Assembly: GCA_029262315.1 (NCBI GenBank)
Contig: JAJCZP010000198.1
Coordinates: 1 to 47,476 of the forward strand
DNA: 47,476 nt
Direction: 5' to 3'
Origin: Deltaproteobacteria bacterium
GTDB lineage: Bacteria; Desulfobacterota; Binatia; UTPRO1
The number at the start of each line of letters is the position of its first letter. Within the stretch, counting starts at the first letter, position 1. The notes under the pieces were generated by a model. The model ran no database searches. It was given only the letters and a program-made list of their open reading frames with translations, and was not told the origin of the DNA. Positions 17,273-24,368 of the stretch are shown piece after piece. Both the position numbers and the translations under genes were made by a program.

Positions 17273-18544
17273 TCAGCCCGCAGCGTGGGAGGGCGCCTTG
17301 TCGGATGCGCGATGCTCGGCGTGCACGTGCTCGACGAACCAGCACACCGCGTCGATCGCATGCGCGCTCCGCCAGGAGTGAAACACTTCGAACGCGTGCT
17401 GCGCGCCGGGAAGTTCGGCGAACGCCACCCGATTCCGCGACACCGCGCGCAGCTTCTCGACGAACTCGCGTGCATCCTCGATGAAGGCGAGTGAGTCGTG
17501 CGACCCGTGAATGACGAAGAAGGGCGGCGCATCGGCATGCACGCGCATGATCGGCGAAGCTTTGTCCCACCGCTCCGGGTACTCCGTGGGTGAGCATTTC
17601 ATGACGACACGCTCGAGAAACGGCGTCATCGAAGCGCGCCCACGGAGACCGCGCCGATCGAGAAAATCGTAGACGCCATAGAACGGCACGCAAGCGGCCA
17701 CCGACGTATCCACGTGCTCGAACCCTGGTTGGTACTCCGGGTCGTTCATGGTCAGGCCCATCAACGAGGTGAGGTGCCCTCCGGCTGAACCGCCGGTCAC
17801 GATCACGAAGTTCGGGTCGGCGCCGTGCTCGTGCGCGTGCTGTCGGATCCACGCGAGCGCGCGCTTCACGTCGATCAGGTGATCGGGAAACGTGACGCGC
17901 GGACTCAAACGATAGTTCGGCGCGACACACACCCATCCGCGCGACGCCATCCGATGCATCAGTGGCTGGCCCTGTTGATGCTTCTGGCCGATCACCCACC
18001 CACCACCGTGCACCTGCAACAACACGGGACAACGCTCCCGCCGGCCCGCGGGGCGATACACATCGAGGCGGGTGCGACGCTCTCCGTCTCCGTACTGGAG
18101 GTTGCGAATCACCTCGACACCGCGCGCGCGCATCTTGAACGGACGTACGATGTGGCGCGGGGAGACCCCGGCGCGAAGATCCTCGACCATCGCCGGATCT
18201 ACGCTCTCACGATAGTCGCCGCCAAACACCTCGCGCAGTGCGGCGTCAAACACCGCGGGGGCGTGAGCGGCGCGTCGTTGCAGCGTGACCAATCCCCACC
18301 ACGACAGCAGCGTCACGCCGAGACCCACCCAGCCCGGCCACGCGCCGAGGGCGCCGTAGTACACGAACGCAATCGTGGAGATTGCCTGCCACACGATATG
18401 ATGGATGGCGAGCTCTCCGGTAAGCCAGGCGCCAAAGAAGTACGGCACGACGAGCAGGCCCATTCGACGACCGCGTACCAGCGCACTCGCCGTAAACAGC
18501 GCGCCAACGACGGTGACGATGAGGAAGAGCCACGGGATCGTCAT
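17273..18544 (-). CDS. Membrane-anchored alpha/beta hydrolase (HSL/carboxylesterase type)
   Basis: 423 residues. Residues 1-90 contain about three membrane helices. The rest is an alpha/beta hydrolase of the hormone-sensitive-lipase/BD-FAE group. The oxyanion motif HGGGW is at 179-183, with nucleophile Ser253 in GGSAGG, Asp350 in HGSHD and His383 in QHAF. An ester is the likely substrate. It converges on the WS/DGAT gene, so a role in mobilising stored lipid is possible but is inference. The start is the ATG at 18544. The N-terminal anchor is unusual for the soluble members and places the enzyme at the membrane. Confidence 0.88.
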   Translation of the reverse strand: MTIPWLFLIVTVVGALFTASALVRGRRMGLLVVPYFFGAWLTGELAIHHIVWQAISTIAFVYYGALGAWPGWVGLGVTLLSWWGLVTLQRRAAHAPAVFDAALREVFGGDYRESVDPAMVEDLRAGVSPRHIVRPFKMRARGVEVIRNLQYGDGERRTRLDVYRPAGRRERCPVLLQVHGGGWVIGQKHQQGQPLMHRMASRGWVCVAPNYRLSPRVTFPDHLIDVKRALAWIRQHAHEHGADPNFVIVTGGSAGGHLTSLMGLTMNDPEYQPGFEHVDTSVAACVPFYGVYDFLDRRGLRGRASMTPFLERVVMKCSPTEYPERWDKASPIMRVHADAPPFFVIHGSHDSLAFIEDAREFVEKLRAVSRNRVAFAELPGAQHAFEVFHSWRSAHAIDAVCWFVEHVHAEHRASDKAPSHAAG

Positions 18545-18595
18545 ACGCGATCTGTAGCGACGGACCGAGGCCCGTGCAACCCGAATTCGCCCGGG

Positions 18596-19297
18596 TCAGG
18601 TACCGCGCCGATCGCCCCAGAGCTCGATATGCAAGCGAGGACTGAAGCGGAACCCACGCTCGCGGCACAGGGCGGCGAGCCATGGCCCACGTGCGGCGAG
18701 TTCCTCGCGCGTCGTCCCGAGCGGCATCAACATGACGGTTGCCGGTGCCACCGCTGGGAGCTCGGCGAGCACTGCCTCGATCTCCCCGAGATCGCTCGGC
18801 TCAGCCACGACGAACTTCAGCTGACAGAAGAACCCATCGATCAGCCGACGCAGGACATCCCGATCGATCCTGCTGGTGCGATGATCCTCGCGTACCGACG
18901 CCGAACGCGCCGGCCCAGGATCCGAGTTCGAGAGCTTGGGACTGACCGACATCAGATCGCAGGTGAGGTCCTGGTAGATCGTACCGGCCGTCTCGATCGT
19001 CACATGGCACCCCCGGGCTCGGAGCGCCGCGGTGAGAGCCGGCAGACTCGACCACAGCATCGGTTCGCCGCCCGTCACCACGACGTGACGCATACCCGAC
19101 GGTACCGCCTCCACGAGTTCGTCAACGCGCTGCCACTCCCCCTCGGGCTCCCACGAGGTGTAGGGCGTGTCGCACCACTCGCAACGCAAGTTGCATCCGG
19201 TGGTGCGAATGAAGAACGAGGGCACGCCGGAAAGGCCGCCCTCCCCCTGGAGGGAGGCGAACGTTTCCGCGATGCGCAGACGATCGTCGGAGGACAC
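18596..19297 (-). CDS. queE: 7-carboxy-7-deazaguanine synthase QueE
   Basis: 233 residues from a GTG at 19297. It is a radical SAM protein with the CxxxCxxC cluster motif at Cys35, Cys39 and Cys42 (GCNLRCEWCDT). It begins with the family block IAETFASLQGEGGLSG...FIRTTGCN and has the SAM-contact VTGGEPML. QueE rearranges 6-carboxytetrahydropterin to 7-carboxy-7-deazaguanine in queuosine synthesis. Other que genes are not in this window. It lies 51 bp upstream of the esterase on the same strand, which is probably incidental. Confidence 0.93.
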   Translation of the reverse strand: MSSDDRLRIAETFASLQGEGGLSGVPSFFIRTTGCNLRCEWCDTPYTSWEPEGEWQRVDELVEAVPSGMRHVVVTGGEPMLWSSLPALTAALRARGCHVTIETAGTIYQDLTCDLMSVSPKLSNSDPGPARSASVREDHRTSRIDRDVLRRLIDGFFCQLKFVVAEPSDLGEIEAVLAELPAVAPATVMLMPLGTTREELAARGPWLAALCRERGFRFSPRLHIELWGDRRGT

Positions 19298-19373
19298 CCC
19301 GCAACGCTAGCCGCGTCATCCCGCCGGGTCCACGATTTCATCCGGCGAGATTCGCCGTGCTGTATCTTGACTC

Positions 19374-19403
19374 AGATAGATTGGTTTGTTACCCAATCAA
19401 TCT
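19374..19403. promoter_or_regulatory. Likely TetR operator overlapping the tetR start
   Basis: AGATAGATTGG (19374-19384) and CCAATCAATCT (19393-19403) form an 11-base imperfect inverted repeat (one mismatch) around an 8-base centre. It ends at the base before the tetR ATG (19404). A TTGACT at 19367-19372 could serve as a -35 element. A repressor bound here would block its own transcription or translation start, so autoregulation is likely. Binding itself is inferred. Confidence 0.65.
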
Positions 19404-20093
19404 ATGGGGCGTCCGAGTCTCGCGGGGCCGCGTCGGCGGCAAATCATCGACGGCCTCCGCGCCGCCATCATCAAGCACGGTCTCGCCGACGCCTCGGTAC
19501 AGCGCATCGCGACAGAGGCCGGCGTGCCCTCCGGCCTCATTCACCACTACTTCGCGTCGAAGGAAGCGCTGCTGATCGCAACGGTCGACCAGGTCGTCGA
19601 AGACCTCCGCACACCCCTGATGTCGGAGTTGAACGTACTCGATCCCGAGCGCGCCCTCACACGCGCGCTCGACTTTCTGCTGCTCGAGTTTCCTGCCGAT
19701 CGCGAGCGGCGCCTGCTGCTGGCCGAGATCTGGATCGCGGCCCTCCGGCGCCCTCAGCTCCGCGAACGCATCGCCGAGCTGAACACGGAAATCGTCACCG
19801 AACTGACGGCGCTGCTCGATCGTCTCCCGGATCGCGCGCGCCATCACGCCGAGAATCACGACCTCGCCATGCTGCTGATCTGCTACGCCGACGGCGCCGA
19901 TCAGCAGCGCATGTTCAACCCGAAAGGCATAGACCCGCGCCAGCTGCGCCGTACGGCGGACGAGTTGATCGCGACGTATCGAGGAGCGAACGATGGAAAA
20001 ACTGATGGCCGAGCATCGCCGCATGATCGGCGACTTCGAAGTAATCGAACACGTGGACGAAAAGAAGATCGCCGATCTGCGCGCTCAGGTTGA
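19404..20093 (+). CDS. TetR/AcrR family transcriptional regulator
   Basis: 229 residues from the ATG at 19404. The N-terminal helix-turn-helix includes IIDGLRAAIIKHGLADASVQRIATEAGVPSG and the hallmark LIHHYFASKEAL. The middle is the helical ligand-binding domain. The last about 34 residues (after IATYRGAND) overlap the next gene by 101 bp in another frame and are Arg-rich, an extension that does not look like domain sequence. A strong dyad sits at its start codon. It probably represses itself and the di-iron protein downstream. It has BetI-like general organisation, but the ligand is unknown. Confidence 0.9.
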   Translation: MGRPSLAGPRRRQIIDGLRAAIIKHGLADASVQRIATEAGVPSGLIHHYFASKEALLIATVDQVVEDLRTPLMSELNVLDPERALTRALDFLLLEFPADRERRLLLAEIWIAALRRPQLRERIAELNTEIVTELTALLDRLPDRARHHAENHDLAMLLICYADGADQQRMFNPKGIDPRQLRRTADELIATYRGANDGKTDGRASPHDRRLRSNRTRGRKEDRRSARSG

Positions 20094-21063
20094 TATCGCC
20101 GCTCCGATCTCGCTCCATTGGACGTGGGAGTACGGGAGCGAAGTCGAGGAACTCCGCGCCCTCTACGAGCGCGGCAAGCATGGCCAGTGGGACGCCGAGA
20201 CCGACCTGGACTGGTCGATCCCCTTCGAGCGCACCGAATGGTTCATGCCACAGGAAAACGCCTCACTCCTCGGCACCGTGCTGAAGAACCTCGGCGCCGA
20301 CGAGAAGACCTGCCGCGAAGCGCAGTGGGACGAGTTCTGTCACACCATGTCGCAGCTCCTGCACGGCGAACAGGCCGCGCTGCAGCTCTGCGGACAGCTG
20401 ACCAACGTGTGCCCGACGATGGATCAGAAGTGGTACGCCGGCTCGCAGGTCATAGACGAAGTGCGCCACGTCGAGGTGCTCTCGAAATTTCTCGCCCGGA
20501 AGACCGGCGCGCTCTACCCGATCGATCCCACGCTGAAGCTGCTCCTCGACAGGCTCCTCGAGGCCCCCACGTACAAGATGAAGACGCTCGGCATGCAGTG
20601 CCTGTTCGAGGGCATGGCGGTCGGCATCTTCGACGTCATCAAAACCATCACGACGAACCCACTACTGAAGGAGATGCTCCGTCGGGTGGAGCTGGATGAG
20701 GCGCGGCATGCCGCCTTCGGCGTGCTGACGATGCGTCGCATCGTCGCCGATGCGACCCCGGAAGAAATGATCGAACTCGAGGACTTCGCGTTCGAGGTAC
20801 TCGAAGCGCTGAACGCCAACCAGCAACTCGACATGCTCCAGCTCTTCGGCCCGAAATACGGGCTGAATCCGGAAGAAGTCGTCCAGCTGCTCCACAGCTC
20901 GCCGCACTGGACCGCATTCAACAGCGAAATCTACATGCACACGGTCATACCGAATCTGCAGCGCCTCGGCCTCGTCACCGAGCGCACCGAGGCTCGCTAC
21001 CGCGCCGTTGGTATCCTCTCGGACACCCGCACACCGCCCCGCGATTTGCCGTTGCTGAACTAG
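19993..21063 (+). CDS. Ferritin-like di-iron oxidase (AurF / R2-like)
   Basis: 356 residues from the ATG at 19993, preceded by AGGAGCG. A complete carboxylate di-iron site is visible in the right order: Glu126 (HGEQAAL), Glu156 and His159 (DEVRHVE), Glu206 (LFEGMAV), then Glu236 and His239 (DEARHAA). This is the E/ExxH/E/ExxH pattern of ribonucleotide reductase R2-like and AurF-like oxygenases. A catalytic oxidation is likely, but the substrate cannot be read. It overlaps the tetR gene, so it is co-transcribed and presumably induced by the TetR ligand. A ribonucleotide reductase role is unlikely, because no large subunit is nearby. Confidence 0.83.
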   Translation: MEKLMAEHRRMIGDFEVIEHVDEKKIADLRAQVDIAAPISLHWTWEYGSEVEELRALYERGKHGQWDAETDLDWSIPFERTEWFMPQENASLLGTVLKNLGADEKTCREAQWDEFCHTMSQLLHGEQAALQLCGQLTNVCPTMDQKWYAGSQVIDEVRHVEVLSKFLARKTGALYPIDPTLKLLLDRLLEAPTYKMKTLGMQCLFEGMAVGIFDVIKTITTNPLLKEMLRRVELDEARHAAFGVLTMRRIVADATPEEMIELEDFAFEVLEALNANQQLDMLQLFGPKYGLNPEEVVQLLHSSPHWTAFNSEIYMHTVIPNLQRLGLVTERTEARYRAVGILSDTRTPPRDLPLLN

Positions 21064-21081
21064 GTCATTGGTTTCGCCCGA

Positions 21082-21098
21082 GCCCCGCAGCTCGGGGC
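21082..21098. terminator. Candidate bidirectional terminator
   Basis: GCCCCG (21082-21087) and CGGGGC (21093-21098) pair around CAGCT between two convergent genes. On the plus strand CTAGTCTTT follows. It lies 18 bp past the di-iron gene stop and touches the glycosyltransferase stop. The T-tract is short, so efficiency is uncertain. Confidence 0.45.
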
Positions 21099-22115
21099 CT
21101 AGTCTTTGAAGGCCAGGTCGCGCGCGGGGAGACGGTAGCGGATGAACAGCCGGTAGATCTCGCCGCGCGAGATCTTGCGCTGGGCGTAGATGGCCCGACG
21201 CTTGCGCCACATTGCCGGAAGGGCGCGAAAGGCGTCCCGGTACGCGCGCACCAGGATGCCGAGGAGTTCGCGGCGGGAGTAATCGCGGACAAAGCCACCG
21301 GAGGCGCCCCGCTTCGTGAGGGCGGCGAACGCCTGCAGACCGTAGCGATAGAACGTAAACACGGGACTCAGCACCACGATCGGCAGCGGAGCATGCTTCA
21401 CGAGGTTGAAGATCCGGTTCCGCTCGACGTGGTACGCTTTCACTTTGGAATGTTTGCCGGCGGTTGAACTCTTGAGATGGTAAGCGACGGCACGGGGCAC
21501 GTACACACACCCCCACCCGGCAAGCCGACCGCGCATCCCGAGATCGGCGTCCTCGAGGTAGAGAAAATAGTCCTCGTCGAACCACCCGACCTCGTCGAGC
21601 ATGGCCCGTCGGTAGACGGCCGCAGAAGCGCAGGGAAAGACGGCTTCCTCCTCATGCGCGAAGGCCGCCCCGTCCGGCTCTTGCCACCCGCGCGGACGGT
21701 AGATGCCGTCGGCGTAGATGAGCAAGCCCGCCGAGTCGATACGCGTTGGATCGGTGGAGATCAGTGTTCTCGGCGCCAACATGCCGGCGTCGGGATGGCG
21801 GTCGGCCGCGGCCGCGAGTTCGGCGAGGCACTCGGGCGCGAGCCGCGCATCGTTGTTGAGGGTCACGATGAGGTCACCGGTCGCGACCTTGAATCCTTCG
21901 TTGTTGCCACGCGCGAAGCCCGTATTCTCGCCGAGCGCTAGCGTCTGCGCTCCGGGAAACGCGGTATCGACCAACGCAAGCGACCCGTCGTCCGAGCCAT
22001 TGTCGACAACGATGGTCTCGAAATCACGAAACGTCTGCGCACGAAGACTCTCGAGACACTCCCGAAGAAGCGTCCCGCCGTTGCGGTTCACGATAATGAT
22101 GGAGGCTCGCGGCAT
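21099..22115 (-). CDS. Glycosyltransferase family 2 protein
   Basis: 338 residues from the ATG at 22115. It has a GT-A fold: SIIIVNRNGGTLLRECLESL at the start, VVDNGSDDGS for UDP-sugar binding, NTGFARGNNEG, and the DxD-like NNDARL. Acceptor-side ED is in YLEDADLGMR. The group resembles rhamnosyl- and other cell-surface polysaccharide transferases (GT2, WcaA/RfbF-like). The C-terminal basic region (about 235-335) has amphipathic segments and may associate with the membrane. It stands alone with no other polysaccharide genes near, so the product is unknown. Confidence 0.9.
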   Translation of the reverse strand: MPRASIIIVNRNGGTLLRECLESLRAQTFRDFETIVVDNGSDDGSLALVDTAFPGAQTLALGENTGFARGNNEGFKVATGDLIVTLNNDARLAPECLAELAAAADRHPDAGMLAPRTLISTDPTRIDSAGLLIYADGIYRPRGWQEPDGAAFAHEEEAVFPCASAAVYRRAMLDEVGWFDEDYFLYLEDADLGMRGRLAGWGCVYVPRAVAYHLKSSTAGKHSKVKAYHVERNRIFNLVKHAPLPIVVLSPVFTFYRYGLQAFAALTKRGASGGFVRDYSRRELLGILVRAYRDAFRALPAMWRKRRAIYAQRKISRGEIYRLFIRYRLPARDLAFKD

Positions 22116-22178
22116 GCGGGGTCCGCCTCGCTAGCGCGCCCGACGCCGCCCAGCAAGCAGGACTCGCGACAGTCGCCG

Positions 22179-22207
22179 TTGACTCAATAGTACGACTCTC
22201 GTATCAT
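22179..22207 (+). promoter_or_regulatory. marR promoter with overlapping dyad
   Basis: TTGACT (22179-22184) and TATCAT (22202-22207) are separated by 17 bp, a near-consensus sigma-70 promoter. Between and over the -10 lies TACGA-CTC-TCGTA (22191-22203), which extends imperfectly to ATAGTACGA / TCGTATCAT. A MarR dimer there would occlude RNA polymerase. A half-site match (ATAGCACGA, 22673-22681) recurs between marR and the SDR gene. The elements are seen; binding is inferred. Confidence 0.7.
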
Positions 22208-22222
22208 CCGGAGTTCGAGCCA

Positions 22223-22657
22223 ATGAAAGAGCGAGTTGAAGAGCTAGCGCGCTTCATCGATTTCGTCTCGGCGCGCTTCAAAGAGAACGAGGGCCTGTTC
22301 GAGAGCCGCCTCGAAGTATCGCACCGCGAGCTGGCACTCCTGCGCACGCTTGCGGCCGAGGGACCGATGATCAGCAAGAATCTCGGCGCTCGCTTCCAGG
22401 TACCCGTAAGCACGATGACCGGGCTCGTCGATCGCATGGAGAAGAAGGGCCTGCTTCGCCGGGCTCCGAACCGGCGCGACCGGCGCTCGATCGAGCTCGT
22501 GGCCACGCCCGCCGGGACGCTGGTGCTGGAAGAGCAACACCGCGGGTTACAGGCGATGGCGCGCGGCATTCTCGATGCACTCCCGAAATCGGATCAACAG
22601 ACGCTCATCGCCATTCTGCGCCGCGTCGAGCACGGCGGGAACCGGAAGGCCAGCTAG
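22223..22657 (+). CDS. MarR family transcriptional regulator
   Basis: 144 residues from the ATG at 22223, with CGGAG about 9 bases upstream. The winged helix-turn-helix is clear: REL ALLRTLAAEGPMISKNLGARF, then recognition helix PVSTMTGLVDRMEKKGLLRR and wing PNRRDRRSIELVATPAG. No cysteine is present, so it would sense a ligand and not sense oxidation by a Cys switch. The start lies only about 10 bases after the predicted transcription start, so the leader is very short. It heads an operon with an SDR and a putative selenoprotein and probably represses all three from the dyad at 22187-22207. Confidence 0.92.
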   Translation: MKERVEELARFIDFVSARFKENEGLFESRLEVSHRELALLRTLAAEGPMISKNLGARFQVPVSTMTGLVDRMEKKGLLRRAPNRRDRRSIELVATPAGTLVLEEQHRGLQAMARGILDALPKSDQQTLIAILRRVEHGGNRKAS

Positions 22658-22732
22658 TATTTTTTTGATCATATAGCACGAGGGCGGGACTATCCGCTCT
22701 ACGAAACATCCGGCTACGGAAGGAGAAACCCC

Positions 22733-23779
22733 ATGAAACCAACGCTCGTCACCGGTGCCAACGGGCACCTCGGGAACAACATCTGTCGACAGCTCGTCGA
22801 ACGCGGAGAGAAGGTACGTGCGATGATCCGCGCTAGCGCCGATCCGGCCCCGCTCGCAGGTCTCGACCTCGAGATCGTCCGCGGCGACATCATGGATGCC
22901 GCATCAACCCAGGACGCCACTGAGGGCTGCGGACGCGTCTACCATACCGCAGCCGCCTTCGTGATGTGGTCGACCGATCCCGAACGGGAAATCATTCAAC
23001 CGTGCCGCGACGGCACGCGCATCCTCATGGAGGCAGCCGCCAAGGCTGGCGTCGAAAAGGTCGTCTACACGAGCACCACAGGCACCATCGGCTTCTCCGC
23101 TGATCCGGGCGCGCCGGCGGACGAGAGCCATCGGAACACCGATCCACATACCGCCTACGTCCGGGGGAAGATCGCGGCCGAGAAAGAGGCGTTCGCCGTT
23201 GCCGCCCGCACGAAGCTCGCGATGAGCACCATCCATCCCGGACTGATCCTCGGCCCGCGCTTCTTCAAGGTGAGCGAGTCGGTGAAGCAGATCGCCGACT
23301 TCGTGAATCAGGGCGCACCCGCGTACTTTGACGGCGGCTTCGACATCGTCGACGTGGAAGACGTCGCGCGCTGCTCGCTCCTCGCGATGGAGAAAGGCGG
23401 CGATCGCGAGCGCTACATTGCGTCGGGCGAGCACATGACGATCAAGCACGCCTTCGAGACGCTGGGCGAGTTGACCGGTTTGAAGGCGCCGTCGCTCCGA
23501 CTGCCAACGCCGGTGCTTCGAGTTGCCGCCGGCCTGATGGAGATCGGCGCGAAGGTCACGGGCGGACGTCCAATGCTCGACCGACACCAAGTCGACGAGT
23601 TCGCCGGCAAGTTCTCCTACTTCGACAGCGGGAAAGCGGAGCGGGAGCTCGGCTACACGTACCTGCCAGCGCGCACGGTCTTGGCCCGAACGGTGGCGTG
23701 GCTCGTCGATCGCGGTTTCGTCGAGGAAAAGCGCAAGGCCGTCCTGCAGCTGGACCCCTCGCTCAAGGGGGCGTACTAG
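22733..23779 (+). CDS. NAD(P)-dependent extended SDR (epimerase/dihydroflavonol-reductase type)
   Basis: 348 residues from the ATG at 22733, with a strong AAGGAG site. The Rossmann motif TGANGHLG covers residues 7-14. The catalytic Tyr142-x3-Lys146 (YVRGK) and the upstream STTGT serine match extended SDRs. The best general likeness is to dihydroflavonol-4-reductase/HpnA-like enzymes; it probably reduces a carbonyl or oxidises an alcohol with NAD(P). It follows marR by 75 bp and ends 6 bp before the AhpD-like gene, so the three form an operon. The substrate is unknown, but co-regulation with a thiol/selenol peroxidase-like protein hints at reactive carbonyl handling (inference). Confidence 0.88.
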   Translation: MKPTLVTGANGHLGNNICRQLVERGEKVRAMIRASADPAPLAGLDLEIVRGDIMDAASTQDATEGCGRVYHTAAAFVMWSTDPEREIIQPCRDGTRILMEAAAKAGVEKVVYTSTTGTIGFSADPGAPADESHRNTDPHTAYVRGKIAAEKEAFAVAARTKLAMSTIHPGLILGPRFFKVSESVKQIADFVNQGAPAYFDGGFDIVDVEDVARCSLLAMEKGGDRERYIASGEHMTIKHAFETLGELTGLKAPSLRLPTPVLRVAAGLMEIGAKVTGGRPMLDRHQVDEFAGKFSYFDSGKAERELGYTYLPARTVLARTVAWLVDRGFVEEKRKAVLQLDPSLKGAY

Positions 23780-23785
23780 AGGACC

Positions 23786-24355
23786 GTGGCTGGCACGAGA
23801 GTCCGTTCACTGGAAGGCCGTGAGGCGGGCCTCGTGGCCCGCCTCGTGCAGCTCATTCTGCGCGTCAACGTCGGGAAGAGCGTCAACCCGATCAAGGTCC
23901 AGGCACACTCCACACGGGCAATGCTGGCGAGCTTCCTGGCCAACGCGATCATGAGTACGGGCCGCGCCCGGATCGGCAACGATCTCCGCGAGCTGGTAAA
24001 GATCCGGGCAGCGACACGGAACGGCTGCCCCTTCTGAATGGACATCCACGCTGCCGTCGGCGGTGACCAGGGCCTGAGCCAGCGACAGATCGACGCCGCC
24101 CTGCTCCGCACCGATGCGTCCATGCTTCCGATGCGAGAACAACTCGCCCTGGAGTACTCTGATCGGGTAAGCGCGACGCCGGTAGACGTTCCCGACGAGT
24201 TCTTCGACAAGCTGCGCGCCGCGTTCTCCGAAGTGGAGATCGTCGAGCTGACCTCGCACATCGCGCACGAGAACTACAACGCCAAGTCGAACCGCCCGCT
24301 ACGCGTCGAACCGAACGACTTTTGTCCGATCCCGCCGCCCGCCGTGAAGGACTGA
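23786..24355 (+). CDS. AhpD-like/carboxymuconolactone decarboxylase family protein, probable selenoprotein (in-frame TGA = Sec84)
   Basis: Read through the TGA at 24035-24037, the gene encodes 189 residues from a GTG at 23786 (AGAGGA upstream, 6 bp after the SDR stop) to the TGA at 24353-24355. The motif is NGC81-P-F-Sec84-MDIH88, matching the NGCxxCxxxH redox centre of AhpD. Glu69 lies 12 residues before Cys81. The spacings 12, 3 and 4 equal those of Glu118, Cys130, Cys133 and His137 in M. tuberculosis AhpD. The frame beyond the TGA is intact and family-like (ELTSHIAHENYNAKSN). A SECIS-like hairpin follows at 24049-24065. It probably acts as a selenol/thiol peroxidase or disulfide reductase in the cytoplasm. 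Alternatives are a Cys-to-stop mutation, a sequence error, or two polypeptides with reinitiation at the ATG right after the TGA. Confidence 0.85.
24049..24065 (+). promoter_or_regulatory. Candidate bacterial SECIS hairpin
   Basis: CGCTGCC (24049-24055) and GGCGGTG (24059-24065) pair along all 7 positions (two of them G-U) around the triloop GTC. The stem begins 11 bases after the TGA and the loop G is 19 bases after it. Bacterial SECIS models ask for a stem-loop with a G among the first loop bases about 16-37 bases past the UGA, so this fits. SelB binding is inferred. Confidence 0.7.
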
Positions 24356-24368
24356 CGACAGGGCCCCG

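Noticed and set aside
17825-20005. 726-codon plus-strand frame across the esterase, queE and tetR genes.
   Set aside because: It is antisense to two well-recognised proteins and in the wrong frame for tetR; Arg/His-rich composition marks it as a high-GC shadow.
24035-24040. Reading the AhpD-like locus as two separate genes (stop TGA then ATG start).
   Set aside because: Both parts are in the same frame, the TGA is exactly at the redox Cys position, each half alone breaks the AhpD core, and no ribosome-binding site precedes the ATG. Kept only as an alternative.
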